Numbered from the stretch's first letter, positions 11,744-24,845 are shown. The stretch: DNA of 64,000 nucleotides from Uranotaenia lowii (GCF_029784155.1 NC_073693.1:314441304-314505303), one strand, 5' to 3'. Numbers and translations: made by a program. Notes: generated from the letters alone by a model not told the origin.

Positions 11744-13265
11744 TGAAATCTCAAATCTGAATCTCAAATCTGCAATCTGAAATCTTAAATCTGAAATCTG
11801 AAATCTGAAATCTGAAATCTGAAATCTGAAATCTGAAATCTGAAATCTGAAATCTGAAATCTGAGATCTGAAATCTGAAATCTGAAATCTGAAATCTGAA
11901 ATCTGAAATCTGAAATCTGAAATCTGAAATCTGAAATCTGAAATCTGAAATCTGAAATCTGAAATCTGAAATCTGAAATCTGAAATATGGAATCTGAAAT
12001 CTGAAATCTGAAATCTGAAATCTGAAATCTGAATTCCGAAATCTGAAATCTAAAATCTGAAATCTGAAATCTGAAATCTGAAATCTGAAATCTGAAATCT
12101 GAAATCTGAAATCTGAAATCTGAAATCTGAAATCTGAAATCTGAAATCTGAAATCTGAAATCTGAAATCTGAAATCTGAAATCTGAAATCTGAAATCTGA
12201 AATCTGAAATCTGTAATCTGTAATCTGTAATCTGAAATCTGAAATCTGAAATCTGAAATCTGAAATCTGAAATCTGAAATCTGAAATCTGAAATCTGAAA
12301 TCTGAAATCTGAAATCTGAAATCTGAAATCTGAAATCTGAAATCTGAAATCTGAAATCTGAAATCTGAAATCTGAAATCTGAAATCTGAAATCTGAAATC
12401 TGAAATCTGAAATCTGAAATCTGAAATCTGAAATCTGAAATCTGAAATCTGAAATCTGAAATCTGAAATCTGAAATCTGAAATCTGAAATCTGAAATCTG
12501 AAATCTGAAATCTGAAATCTGAAATCTGAAATCTGAAATCTGAAATCTGAAATCTGAAATCTGAAATCTGAAATCTGAAATCTGAAATCTGAAATCTGAA
12601 ATCTGAAATCTGAAATCTGAAATCTGAAATCTGAAATCTGAAATCTGAAATCTGAAATCTGAAATCTGAAATCTGAAATCTGAAATCTGAAATCTGAAAT
12701 CTGAAATCTGAAATCTGAAATCTGAAATCTGAAATCTGAAATCTGAAATCTAAAATCTGAAATCTGAAATCTGAAATCTGAAATCTGAAATCTGAAATCT
12801 GAAATCTGAAATCTGAAATCTGAAATCTGAAATCTGAAATCTGAAATCTGAAATCTGAAATCTGAAATCTGAAATCTGAAATCTGAAATCTGAAATCTGA
12901 AATCTGAAATCTGAAATCTGAAATCTGAAATCTGAAATCTGAAATCTGAAATCTGAAATCTGAAATCTGAAATCTGAAATCTGAAATCTGAAATCTGAAA
13001 TCTGAAATCTGGAATCTGAAATCTGAAATCTGAAATCTGAATTCCGAAATCTGAAATCTGAAATCTGAAATTCGAAATCTGAAATCTGAAATCTGAAATC
13101 TGAAATCTGAAATCTGAAATCTGAAATCTGGAAACTGAAATCTGAAATCTGAAATCTGAAATCTGAAATCTGAAATCTGAAATCTGAAATCTTAAATCTG
13201 AAATCTGACATCTGAAATCGGAAATCCGAAATCTGAAATTAGAAATATGAAATCTAAAATCTGAA
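11744..13265 (+). repeat. 7-bp tandem array (GAAATCT)n, about 217 copies
   Basis: This array of GAAATCT starts about 90 bp after the 9-bp array. Variant units (GAATTCC, GTAATCT, GGAATCT) sit mostly near the edges and in a cluster at 12213-12233. The 21-bp triple unit is open in some frames, which explains a spurious 153-codon RFQISDF frame. Confidence 0.97.
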
Positions 13266-15645
13266 CTCGTAGTTATGTATGACTAAAAAACATAAAAATT
13301 ATACATTGATACCAGTCCAACAAACAAATTCCATTCATTCTCATTACCGTGGAACATTGGCATCATTCTGCTTAAAACTTGTTTTACAAACGCTTATCAT
13401 CGCGCTTGCACATGGAAATGGAACGGGGCGTGGAGCTGTGCTTATGCAGCTATGAATTATTAATTATTCGTTCTCGAAAACAATCACTAGCTTTTAGCAG
13501 CTTTCAGGCACCTGGACGGTTTGAACGGAGTAAAATATGGTTTGGCTTCTCCATCGCGAAACCGATTTTGGCAAAGCTTTTTCCAACCAACCAACCGCTA
13601 AACCACCGAAAGTGAATCGATTTGTGACCACCATCTGGCTTCGGGGTTTGACTTCCCCGGGGGAGCTTGTTGAATTGATGATAATTTTGCGAATTTATGT
13701 TAGGTAAACATTTTCTAATTAGAAATTCTTGATTTGGTTTGAAACAAAATTCTGTAATTTGTTAATATGGAATATGATTTTTCAACGCTTTCACCCTCGG
13801 TCGAAAAATAAAATTTATGGAAAAAATCTGAGTCCGTCACCTCAAGAATATTTTTATCTGAAATTTTATCCAAAGTCCCCCGACTGAAAGTATATCATGT
13901 TCATGGACGCATCCAACCATCATGATGAGGAAATTTTTTTCATCATACTCAACGATAGTGCCACCCAATTTAAGAGGAATTTTGGCAGACGAACGGCCAA
14001 CCGGGATGCATTTTATAAAGTCAAGTCTATACCCGTCAACTTTTACCATTTTCTTTTAAATTTTTTTTTTCGTGTGTTGGTTGTTTAAAAAAACAACCAA
14101 GCCGAGAACTGATTACGTGTCCCCGGTTTGTGTCCACCTCGTTCCTGTTTTTGCTGTTTATGTAGCTAGTTGATGTTTTGGAACGACATCGCTCACCTCC
14201 CTTCTACTTACTTTCGTCCTAAGCAGCTCGTCGCACTCTTTCACTTGCCTTTGACAAACGTGAGTGAGCTACAAACAGAAACATGTTTGCATACTAAATT
14301 TAATATTTTTATGCAAATTCACGTTCCCTCCGAAGCAAAAGAGAGTGTGCAGTGTGCATCCAACTGGATCCTGGGGGCCATGATGGAAAATGGCGGACGA
14401 GGTTGGGGAAAATGGCGGCCAGTGTCATGGCGCGCTGCAGCAGTCAGTTACGCTACTTGCCGGGATATTTGTCACGATCGTAACATGCTACTTGGAATCG
14501 TGTCGGGCCGCGGCACTCCTGCTGTGTGAGGATATCTTGGCAAGTTCTCACACCGGGGTTCTGTCCCATCTTAGTGGATCAAGGTTGAAATGGGGGACGA
14601 AAAAGTCTCGCACGGCCTGGAATTGGGAAAAAATGACATGTGAACATGCAGTTCAAAGATGAAGTGTGCTATGTGATTCTTAAAGAACTGTTCTGATAAG
14701 GTGAGACAATTTCGATAACAGCTTCAAAAATAAAAAGTGGTGTGTTTAAGCAAAAAAATAGGATAAATCTTAGAGGCTTCATGTTTAGGGTAATATTGCT
14801 TCTAATTCATATCCGTAATTGGTTTTTAGTTTGACTCTTTAGAATTTTTTTTTTGAATCTTATCCCACGCCGATCATAGTTTCCTCGCTTGATGTCATTG
14901 ATTTTCCAAATTTTCAAAAATCAGTTTATAACGTAAATATATTGCAAAAAAAACGTTCGTTCGGAGAGTGCGAGTAGGGGCATGGGGAGGGGGGGGGGGG
15001 GGTGTTGTGTGCAGTTTCAAATGAGACTTTAATATTTGCTGCACACCAGAGTTGGAAATTATAAAAATACCAAAAAAAAGGACAATAAATAAGCCAGATT
15101 GAAACCCATAACCATCACACAAACTCGAAAAAAAGATAGTGATACGAATCAAAATAAATCAGAATCAAAATTCAAAACAATTTTATTTCCGGTTAGTCAT
15201 TAATAAATCATTCGAAATGTTGATGCTTTTTCTGAACAAAAAAAATTCAGACAAGTATTTTCAAAACATCAGAAACGGTATGCAAATTAAAAATTGGAAT
15301 AAAGCCAGAATTTGAAGCTTCGGTCATAACAATCAGTGCACAGAAGAAGAATAGATCAAATATAGCACCATTGATAAGAAATTAAACTCGAATTCTCACA
15401 AAAAATCAGATCAGGTCAGAATAATTGATAATAATGTAGGATTTTATTTATATATTTATTCATTCATTTATTCATTTGTTTATTTTTTTATCCATGAGGA
15501 ATGAATTGATGACATGTGATTAAAATGCTTCTTATAAAATTCTACTTTCTCATTTTCAATATCCATACTTTTCTTACTTTCTATTTGACAAGAATTTTCA
15601 TAATGTTGAAATGTTCTTAGTTATGTTCTTTTAATTTTCATCGAT
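13266..15645. other. No gene recognised; contains a poly-G tract
   Basis: A short poly-G/GT run lies at about 14987-15004. Around 14170-14660 the composition is less AT-rich and open frames of 90-119 codons occur in two frames, but neither shows a domain, periodic bias or splice context that I can recognise. Nothing else is supported. Confidence 0.4.
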
Positions 15646-15649
15646 AACT

Positions 15650-16110
15650 TAGCTTAGCTTAGCTTAGCTTGATTGACTACTCACATCCACCTTTAATCAT
15701 TGAATCCGAAATGCTTCATCATTAGATTAGAAAAGTTTTTTAATCCTGGCTCTGTACATTGTGCTGACTTTTTGAATTAAATGTATTTTACGAATATATC
15801 TTGATTGATATCATCATTATTTATGCATTTCGAACACCATAATCGCAGGCGTGGCTCAGTAGAAATATTTCTACATCGCCAATGGTTGCTACTCCGTGAT
15901 TGACCGAGGCCATCAGTTTTGTACAAAGGTCAAAAGAATGGTACTTGGGATTAGTATTTCATTCTCGTTGTACAAAACTGATGCTCTCTCTTTGAACATC
16001 AATAACGGCGCCGCCCACGTCCTAGTAGTCAATGGATTGGGAAAAATTAAGAAAGGGATGAAAGATATGAATTTGCGCTTTAGGACCGAGGTCACCTCTG
16101 CATCCTAGCA
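15650..16110 (+). repeat. Candidate interspersed repeat (TAGCT run plus GTGGCTCAG block)
   Basis: The stretch begins with about four TAGCT/TTAGC units and TTGATTGACTAC. It continues to a tRNA-reminiscent GCGTGGCTCAGTAG block at 15849 and a CCGAGGTCACC block near 16086. I judge it a dispersed mosquito-type repeat from its style. No second copy is present here to prove that, so confidence is low. Confidence 0.35.
15911..15983. repeat. Perfect 14-bp hairpin arms
   Basis: CATCAGTTTTGTAC at 15911-15924 is exactly reverse-complementary to GTACAAAACTGATG at 15970-15983, with a 45-base loop. It lies within the candidate repeat at 15650-16110. Confidence 0.8.
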
Positions 16111-17628
16111 AATAATTTTTTCTGGGATGGGGTGAAAGGATATGATCAGGAGACACTTCTGACTAGTGTAAAGATCTGAATAAACTGTAATTTAAATCCT
16201 AGACCTTATGTTGATTCTGGAGGAAGGTTAAATATGATTCATGCAAATGTATTTTGTGTTTTCATGATATTTTCAGCGAAAACCTAAAAAATTGTACTGA
16301 ACATCTTGACTTCCTTCTTGAAATTCTTTATTTTTAACATAATTCAACCAATGCTTTCTTTTTTGCATTTTTGCACGATTTTTAAAGCTTCAATAACTAT
16401 TTTACAATAGACGAAAAAACAGATTTTTAAATCAATAAAAACTGGTTTTGAATAATTCAATATAAACTGTTAATGAATAAAATATACGAATAAATCAGTC
16501 TTATGTTTTTTTTTTTATTAATGATTGATTTTTTTCAAAAAGTACATAAAAAATTATACAGTCTAATATAATCATTACTTTTGTTTTAATGTAATCAATC
16601 ATGAAACAATATTTTACTATCCTAGCTGTATTATTGTTGTAAATTTAACAAAAAAAAATTGCTTAAGATTAAATCCTTTTAATTGCTGCGGAATCATTGC
16701 ATCTCGATTTTGTAAACTATATTAAATTCTCATTATCATGATTTAATTTAAACTAGAACTTTATAATAGAAACAGCTAATATGTTGCAGATGATCGACAG
16801 ATAATATTGATGAAAAAAATTGAGCATTCAAAGGTACAAATGCCTTCTTGAAAGTTATTAGTATGTTTGTTTTTTAATTGCAGTTTACATATTTATATTT
16901 CACAAAACAATGAATCGAGAAATCAATTAGTGTAAAGAAAAAAGTTGTTTTTGCGAACGTCAAAATAAAAACTATTAAAGCCTTATTTAAATGCTAACGA
17001 TATGTGTTGATGCAATATGAGAGATAATGTTTAATTCACCTGGTTTAAAGTTACTGTGGTACTGCTTTGTCGAAATATAAATCTTAAGAATCTTCAGTAA
17101 AATTTATTGTAGGTATGGACAGTTCCTTGTCCTCAAGCTTCAATGGGAGGAGAAGCCAATACAGCCAGTGAAATTCCCTTAAGTAGTTCCTTAGACTGAC
17201 AATTTTTCGTAAAACCGTGGGGACAATGAGATAAATATATCATCCGAATTCCCAACCGAGCATGAGCAAATCAAGACCGAAATAGTGCTTTTTCCTCGGG
17301 CAATTCTATATTAAGACTTTTTCTTTCCACTATTCCCGATTAAAATAGAAAGTTTCTCTATCAATATATTATTTGGCAACTATTCTCCGATTGCATACAT
17401 CGAACATTCACGAAAGGTTTTAATTTTTAATCATCTACAACTTTTTCTCAGAAGTCTTAAATTGTTATTCGTAATTGAAATGGCAACACTTCAACATTAG
17501 TTGTTACCAAAGGACTAAAGAAGTAATGAGTTCATATATGCTGTGAATTTCCAGCCAATTATATCGGCTCTTCTCTCCAGCTCAAGCAGCGAAATACACC
17601 CACACACACAAACATGGGATACATAACG
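16111..17628. other. AT-rich stretch, no gene seen
   Basis: There are no supported exons, RNA genes or tandem arrays. Many short homopolymer runs occur. Confidence 0.5.
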
Positions 17629-17876
17629 TCAGGTCCCGGCAACGATACAGGATTTGTCTATGTATCGCGTGAACCAACATCTTTTAACTAAGTGTTGGTG
17701 ATTCTCATTTTTAAGCTTTTTTTCCTCAGATTTAAGCTTTTGTTTGCCTTGAGAGAATAGGAGATGAAAGCTCAAATCTGAAGAAAAAAGCTTAAATCTG
17801 TCAAAAAAAAGGGGAAATCTGAGGGGAAATCTGAGAGATGTGCTCCATACGGTTTGTATAGCATTGCCAGGATGTG
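17629..17876 (+). repeat. Left inverted arm
   Basis: Reverse complement of 19321-19567 at about 99% identity. It contains internal direct repeats of AAATCTGA, reminiscent of the 7-bp satellite unit. Confidence 0.92.
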
Positions 17877-18182
17877 CATAACGTACCCGAACTTACACAT
17901 ATGTAGATAGAGAGAGTGAGAGCAATGCGTACCAAACCAAACCTATCCCGCATCTACCAATCAACGGCTGGTCAAAGAGAATCAGCCAAACTTACTTGTT
18001 GTTGTTCTCTTCCTGCATTCTGCATTTTAAAAAAGAAAGTCAAGCGACAATCTTTAACTGAGAATGCTATTTCTCACATATCATTTGTTGGTTACCTCTT
18101 TCTCACTTTTCCCAAATATGTTCAATTAGTACTAACTGTGCTTTCACAACGAACAAAAGTCATCCACACAAAATCATACATA

Positions 18183-19044
18183 GGGGAACATGCCCTATTA
18201 TGCGCCACCTAAGCGAATCACTGATTTTCTATGTATTCCACGTACAAATTGTGTTGAAAATGGGTGTAATCGTTGAAGAAAAGTGTTTCCAACAAATGCC
18301 TATGATTTTTTATTACTCCAAATTGCTATAGTTTCTTCAAAAACTTGATTTTTAAAAACCATATTCAAAGCCACAGAACAAAACTGTGTTGCAAATACGC
18401 GCCGCTGTGTATTCAATACGCGCCTAGCAGCCGAACACACCCCGAAAGCAGCCGAAGACCAAAAACACACCAATACTTACAGACCAATTTGACTGAAAAG
18501 AATTTCAAAATGGACTAATCAAAATTAAAAAAAAATTAAAAGTAGATTTTTTGGGCTGAATTAACGCTCAAAATATGGTTTTTTATTTAACTTTTTGTTC
18601 ATTTTCAATGAAAATTGACCTTTTTGAAAAATTAATGCTATTTCCAGCCTACTACGATTGGCGCGTTATAACGAGGCGCATGGGGCCGTGATAGAACATA
18701 CCCATAAAAAGCACACCTTAGCGAGTTCAGTATGATTTTTTAGCAGAAAATCATACTTTAGATTCTCCTCTATCGATGTGTCAGAAAATATTGTCTTATT
18801 CTTTTTTCTCTGCTTGGTGACACCTTATTGAAAGTGTTTTAAAATTTAGATCGAAATGAAGAAAAACCTAAATTGTGAAATTATCACGACACAGGGGGCA
18901 TTTTAAGGAAAAATTCATACTTGCCATGACCAATCACAGCATTTAAAACAAATTGGTATTATTTTGCAGGCTTAAATGTTTCAGATTCTTCAAAACGAAG
19001 GTGGCGCGTATTAGCCACATGGGGCATTATATGAACTTTTCCCC
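18183..19044. mobile_element. MITE-like element B, TA-flanked, GGGG-type ends
   Basis: The left end GGGGAACATG and the right end (reverse complement GGGGAAAAGT) each lie next to TA (18181-18182 and 19045-19046). The subterminal motif GCGCC recurs inside at about 18402, 18418, 18660 and 19003. It is nested in the loop of the 17629-19567 fold-back. There is no open frame longer than about 60 codons. Confidence 0.6.
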
Positions 19045-19320
19045 TACTTGCACGAACCCAATTCTAACAAATCAACAAAAAAAGTATGCTCACAGTTTAG
19101 TGTTAAAACTTCGACCCCTCTTGCAACTCTATTGATCCGCTAATAAGACTCGTCATGACCAAAGGAAGAATCATCGCCAATCAAATTCTAATGTAATGAA
19201 CTCTCCAAATATTACAGAATGTAATGTTTTTCAACTCTCCCATAAAGCTACTCTCGCTGCTCTCCAGGCTGCTCAGCAACCTCACACACACCAAATTAAA
19301 TTATGCTGGGGAAAAAAATA

Positions 19321-19567
19321 CACATCCTGGCAATGCTATACAAACCGTATGGAGCACATCTCTCAGATTTCCCCTCAGATTTCCCCCTTTTTTGACAGAT
19401 TTAAGCTTTTTTCTTCAGATTTGAGCTTTTCATCTCCTATTCTCTCAAGGCAAACAAAAGCTTAAATCTGAGGAAAAAAAGCTTAAAAATGAGAATCACC
19501 AACACTTAGTTAAAAGATGTTGGTCACGCGATACATAGACAAATCCTGTATCGTTGCCGGGACCTGA
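19321..19567 (-). repeat. Right inverted arm
   Basis: Reverse complement of 17629-17876. Together the arms would pair into a stem of about 247 bp. Confidence 0.92.
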
Positions 19568-21147
19568 AAAAATATAACAACCTTCACAAATGCATGCAGG
19601 CAGGGACTAGAAAAACCACCTATAACTGATCTCATTCAAATTTAAAACTAACTATACACATTAAGGGGGATGGACTCTAGTTATACTGCTGCAGTTTAAT
19701 ATTAATTGGAGTGACCTCACCAAATTTCCCGCAACAGCTTCGTAACGTCATGTTCCTCTCCTGCCGGAATGTCAAAAATTGCCTTCCGCCGTACCACTTT
19801 ACTTCGAATATTACTGTTCCCTTGGCGGCCATATTTGTGGAAATTTCACTTTTTTCTATTTACACTTTTCACGTATCACAGTCAGTTTTTCCACAATTAT
19901 TTCACCATTCACAAACACCGCAACCACCTTTCACAAGCAATCCACCGAAATTTCTTTTTAAAAACTATTAAAGCTAGTCAGAATAAAACTTTTTCTAGCA
20001 GCTCCAAACCTATCAGACGGTTCTACACCAGAGCTCTTCTTTTAATTTTCATCGATAACGTCGATAAATAAAATTAACAAACAAAATCACGGTGATTAAC
20101 TCTCATAAGTTTAAATATAATATGAAGATGAAAAAAAATAGTGTTTAACATTTGAAAATGATTTTTTCTAATAAAATCGTCCTTTCCAAAATAATGCAAG
20201 TGATAGCATTTTGGTGTCTATGTTTTAATGATTGAACTCGTACTTCAACTAGATTTTGTTTATCACCTCTCGTTTTGGTGATATGGAGTTTATATGGAGT
20301 TTTAAAAAGAATCAGTTTTGAGTGAAATCAATCATTGATAACTGATGAACTTACAAGTTAACATGAAAAAAAAAAACGGATCTGAACTTGTTTATTATTT
20401 TTTATTCAATTAAGGAATACTACTTTCAAGATGATGAATGATCTTAAAAAAATCTACAGTGTTTAATAATTCTTAAACACAAGAATTTCTGGCATTACTA
20501 AAGAAAGTTTTAAAAAACAAAGATTTTATTTCATTCAAAAAATTTTGCTGAAGTCTGAAAACGATTTGGTTTCTGCTTTGAGAAATATCTTAAATCCTAT
20601 GTAGTCATTAATTCTTTAAACATTCGTTAAAAGTCTATTATTCTACAAAATTGGGAACAGTAAATAAACAGAAAACTTAAATTTAAAAAAAATTCACAGA
20701 AGTCAACATTACTTGTGTTCTTGCGGAAAGAAATGTGATATGAACCCTTCTTTCGAATTTCTATTGTTATGATTAAAAGTTTTGTCAGACAAGTGTAGAA
20801 TTTTCTTGAATAATTTTTAACCTATTTGAAAATAATTTAGGGCACCAACATAAATAAAAATAAGCTCTTAAATTCTTTTCATCTAAAAAAGTTTTTATTC
20901 TGTGGCCATGTGAATTTATAAAAAAAACCTTTTGAATGTGGAGTTGAACATTTAGATAAAAATACAGGCTGAAATTGGGTTCTTGAAAAATATTTCATAT
21001 CAGCATAAAATTTGTAATGATTAAAACAATTTTATGGATTTAGTGATAAATAATCGAAGTAATGGATGAATTTGATTAGATATACTTCTTAAAAAAATAT
21101 TTCACAACCATGATGCACACTGCTTCTCCTCTTCCCTTATAAATTTC
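19568..21147. other. No gene recognised
   Basis: AT-rich DNA. Frames of 86-100 codons around 19711-20071 overlap one another in different phases, as chance frames do, and show no recognisable domain. Confidence 0.45.
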
Positions 21148-21376
21148 ATTTAAATTAATAAGAGGTTTATATTTTAAAAAAAGTTAGAAATTAGAGAAGT
21201 TTAAACAAACTTTTTTACTTACTTTTTTTGATATCCTTTCAAACAGCATATACATCCTTTTATAAAACAATCTGCGATTCTTTAATATTCACCTGCGAAC
21301 AATTGTTGACAAAAAGATAATTTTTCGTCATTTGTATATTGAGCAGTTTAAAAATGATCAATTTAAGACTCTTTCA

Positions 21377-21414
<38 letters not shown>

Positions 21415-21732
21415 GGGGGGGGGGGGGTAGGGTCTAACGGATTAAAAAAAATAACACCATTTTTACGATTTTTTTCTAGAGCTATCGTTCAAACAAAATG
21501 TATTCAAATTTTTTGCATTATATAAAGCATTGTTAAAAAGAACATTTAGTAATTTTTTCGTAGAAAAATAATTGAAAAATGAGCCGGTGGACGGGAGCAC
21601 TTTCGAGGATGCCATTTAAAAAAACAGGATTTGCGGTGGACACTGTATCTCAGCACAGAATCATCTGAAGTCAGAAAAAATCAGAGCAAAATATTTTTAA
21701 TAGATTTTTTCTGGACCCCAACGTTTTTATTT
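21148..21732 (+). repeat. Copy 1 of a gap-flanking duplication
   Basis: The 585 bp directly before the N run repeat the 544 bp directly after it (22233-22776), from ATTTAAATTAATAAGAGG to CCCAACGTTTTTATTT. The differences are almost all single-base indels and homopolymer lengths, including a poly-G of about 50 here against 20 in the other copy. This is most simply the unmerged overlap of two contig ends. Confidence 0.92.
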
Positions 21733-22232
21733 NNNNNNNNNNNNNNNNNNNNNNNNNNNNNNNNNNNNNNNNNNNNNNNNNNNNNNNNNNNNNNNNNNNN
21801 NNNNNNNNNNNNNNNNNNNNNNNNNNNNNNNNNNNNNNNNNNNNNNNNNNNNNNNNNNNNNNNNNNNNNNNNNNNNNNNNNNNNNNNNNNNNNNNNNNNN
21901 NNNNNNNNNNNNNNNNNNNNNNNNNNNNNNNNNNNNNNNNNNNNNNNNNNNNNNNNNNNNNNNNNNNNNNNNNNNNNNNNNNNNNNNNNNNNNNNNNNNN
22001 NNNNNNNNNNNNNNNNNNNNNNNNNNNNNNNNNNNNNNNNNNNNNNNNNNNNNNNNNNNNNNNNNNNNNNNNNNNNNNNNNNNNNNNNNNNNNNNNNNNN
22101 NNNNNNNNNNNNNNNNNNNNNNNNNNNNNNNNNNNNNNNNNNNNNNNNNNNNNNNNNNNNNNNNNNNNNNNNNNNNNNNNNNNNNNNNNNNNNNNNNNNN
22201 NNNNNNNNNNNNNNNNNNNNNNNNNNNNNNNN
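21733..22232. other. Assembly gap of exactly 500 N
   Basis: The 500-base N run is a round number typical of a gap of unknown size. An apparent reading frame across it has no meaning. Confidence 0.99.
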
Positions 22233-22776
22233 ATTTAAATTAATAAGAGGTTTATATTTTAAAAAAAGTTAGAAATTAGAGAAGTTTAACAAACTTTTTT
22301 ACTTACTTTTTTTGATATCCTTTCAAACAGCATATACATCCTTTTATAAAACAATCTGCGATTCTTTAATATTCACTGCGAACAATTGTTGACAAAAAGA
22401 TAATTTTCGTCATTTGTATATTGAGCAGTTTAAAAATGATCAATTTAAGAACTCTTTCAGGGGGGGGGGGGGGGGGGGGGTAGGGTCTAACGGATTAAAA
22501 AAAACACCATTTTTACGATTTTTTTTCTAGAGCTATCGTTCAAACAAATGTATTCAAATTTTTTGCATTATATAAAGCATTGTTAAAAGAACATTTAGTA
22601 ATTTTTTCGTAGAAAAATATTGAAAAATGAGCCGGTGACGGAGCACTTTCGAGGATGCCATTTAAAAAACAGGATTTGCGGTGGACACTGTATCTCAGCA
22701 CAGAATCATCTGAAGTCAAAAAATCAGAGCAAAATATTTTTAATAGATGTTTTTCTGGACCCCAACGTTTTTATTT
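22233..22776 (+). repeat. Copy 2 of the gap-flanking duplication
   Basis: It begins immediately after the gap with the same bases that start copy 1, and ends with the bases that immediately precede the gap. See copy 1. Confidence 0.92.
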
Positions 22777-23204
22777 AACTTAAAAATTTTTTTATAAAAT
22801 TTTTGTGGCTGTTTGAAGTAAAAACTACGATTTTTAACGAAAAAATCCGCCATTTTTTATCTGTAAAACCTCCCCAAAGTAAAAAAAAACAAAAAAAGAA
22901 AAACGTTGGGGTCTGGTATTTTATATGTAGAAAATATGTTCCAAATTTGAAAAGAATCGGATAAGTTGTTTTCAAATGACGATGTCCACGGACTTTAAAA
23001 ATGTGCTTTCGAGAAAAACGCGTTTGAAGTTTCTGCTCTTGCTTTCTTGCAGTGTTAGATAGGAGGAGATAAAGGCCTATAATTTCTACAGTTTTGCTTC
23101 AATTGACTTGAAAATTTGACACAACATTCTTGAAATGTTTTACAATAAGAAAATAAAAAAATAAAAAAATCGATTTTTTGAAAGTGTTAGACCCTACCCC
23201 CCCC
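22461..23204. mobile_element. TIR element ending in poly-G plus TAGGGTCTAAC
   Basis: Left poly-G then TAGGGTCTAACGG (22461-22493), right GTTAGACCCTACCCCCCCC (23186-23204). These are inverted termini of about 17 bp. An inner stem pairs GGACCCCAACGTTTTT at about 22757 with AAAACGTTGGGGTCTGG at about 22900. There is no transposase. Copy 1 of the duplication holds only the left part of this element. Confidence 0.6.
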
Positions 23205-24845
23205 TTAAAGAACCTTCCGATATAAATGTAATTTTACAAATGAAAAAATAAACACATGTAAATGAAATCTCAAGTTATCTACAATATTTTAATATCACCG
23301 CAAAACCCTCACAAAAATTGTAGTGATTCTCGTTTTCCATCAATACCTTTCGAAATCCAAACATTTATTTGTGAATGTGTTAACAATTGCTATGAATTTA
23401 AAACTGAATGTTTTATTATTTTTCAGAAGCATATTGCTGAATCGTGATTCGAAAAAACTAATTAATATAAAATTTTGTTTCGATTATTCAATTTCTAAAT
23501 ATAAATTTAATTCTTAACAAAATCATTAAAATCAAATTCTTAGGTATGCAACTTTCGGAACTTTATTTTTATTTGTTTTCTTTTAAATTGCAAGCTCTCA
23601 TAGATTTTAAAATTTATTGTTACTGAATCGAAAGATACAGTTCCAAATTAGAAACGAATGATTTAGTAAAAAAGTGAAAAATAGTATTTTTCCTTCATGC
23701 ATTCAATATTTTCAAACATAATGTATAATTTAAAATGAAAAAAAAATAATGAAGCGTTCATTTCTTATAGCTTATACTATTTTTCAATGAAAAGTCCTTG
23801 TTCCTGAGAAAATAGTCGAGTTATGACGGGATATTATCAGTGATATTATTATCACGGGTTTTTCATCATCTGGTAAAAATTAATACATAGGTAAGTTTTG
23901 GAGCCTTAGTTTTAAAACTTGTTTTTGGAGGTATATTCCTGACTCAATTTTCATGAGGTTTTGTTCATCATCTCTAATTTAAGAAAGAAGAAGTATTTTT
24001 GGTTTTTTTAGAAAATTGAATAGATTTGATTGTATAAAAATTTATAAAAGAGGTCAGCAATTTCGAATTAAACACTGTAGGTGCCATAACAAAAGTAATT
24101 TGGTGAAAATTGGTCTACGGGATTGCAAGTTACAGCGGTTTTAGTTTGGCGGACCGATTCTTTTCCAATTTTAAGAATTTAAGAAATTAATAAATTCTTT
24201 TAATTAAAAATCACCTCCATGGAGTGGAAAATTTTGAAAATTCCATAGAACATCCACTAGGAAATGTTCGAACTTTTCATATAAATTCCAGCGTTTCGAG
24301 TATTTTGTAACGGTTTTTTTTCGCTTGGGGGGCCCCCCCAATCCCGATCAGAAGAGCATATCAAAATCGTTACTCAAACCTATCTCAGCGAGATATTTAT
24401 ATCTGATTCAGTTATAGTTTTGAAATGAGATTTGTTGTTTATGTTTTTCTAAAACAGAATTATATCTACTCTTGGTTAGAACCATTTTTTCAAACGCACT
24501 TTTGGAAGCTTTAAGATGAAATTTATCGATGACCTAAATGAATGAAAATATTAATTTTTGAGGCATCGATTCTTTTATATTTTCAAAGCTTAAGTATTTA
24601 TATTCAATCTTGTACTATAATCAACTTGTATACTTTCTTTAGAAGTATGAGTCGAAAGACAAAGACCGGGGACTGTTGTTTTTCTTTCTTTTGATCTGCC
24701 TGCTTTAAAAGCTGCTATTGAATTTTCGAAACCTTCAATTCAGTAGGTACATCTAGTATTTCTTCTCAAATCCTGATAAATCTATTCCAATTCATTAATT
24801 CTTATTTCAATGCATCAGGTAAACTTTCAATGTATTTCATTCATC
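23205..24845. other. No gene recognised; one GC palindrome
   Basis: This is AT-rich DNA with a compact near-palindrome, TTGGGGGGCCCCCCCAA, at 24325-24341. No exon or RNA gene was seen. Confidence 0.45.

Larger units (their letters stand above)
17629..19567. mobile_element. Fold-back element with 248-bp inverted arms
   Basis: The left arm (17629-17876) and right arm (19321-19567) are reverse complements over about 247 bp, with only about two small differences: one extra A near 17672 and one change in an A/G run. The arms begin TCAGGTCCCGGCAACGATAC and contain several AAATCTGA and AAGCTT motifs. The 1.44-kb centre holds a TA-flanked MITE at 18183-19044. No transposase is seen. Such near-perfect arms imply recent origin or continued gene conversion, and a transcript would fold into a long duplex. 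Confidence 0.8.

Noticed and set aside
12750..13211. 153-codon RFQISDF repeat frame on the minus strand
   Set aside because: It is the 7-bp satellite read as 21-bp triples; no start context and no unique sequence.
9882..13265. CRISPR array
   Set aside because: These are head-to-tail identical units with no spacers, in eukaryotic DNA.
14170..14662. Two overlapping frames of 119 and 90 codons
   Set aside because: Different phases over the same DNA, no domain, no splice or promoter context; local GC rise alone explains them.
21631..22272. 213-codon frame across the gap
   Set aside because: It is mostly unknown bases.
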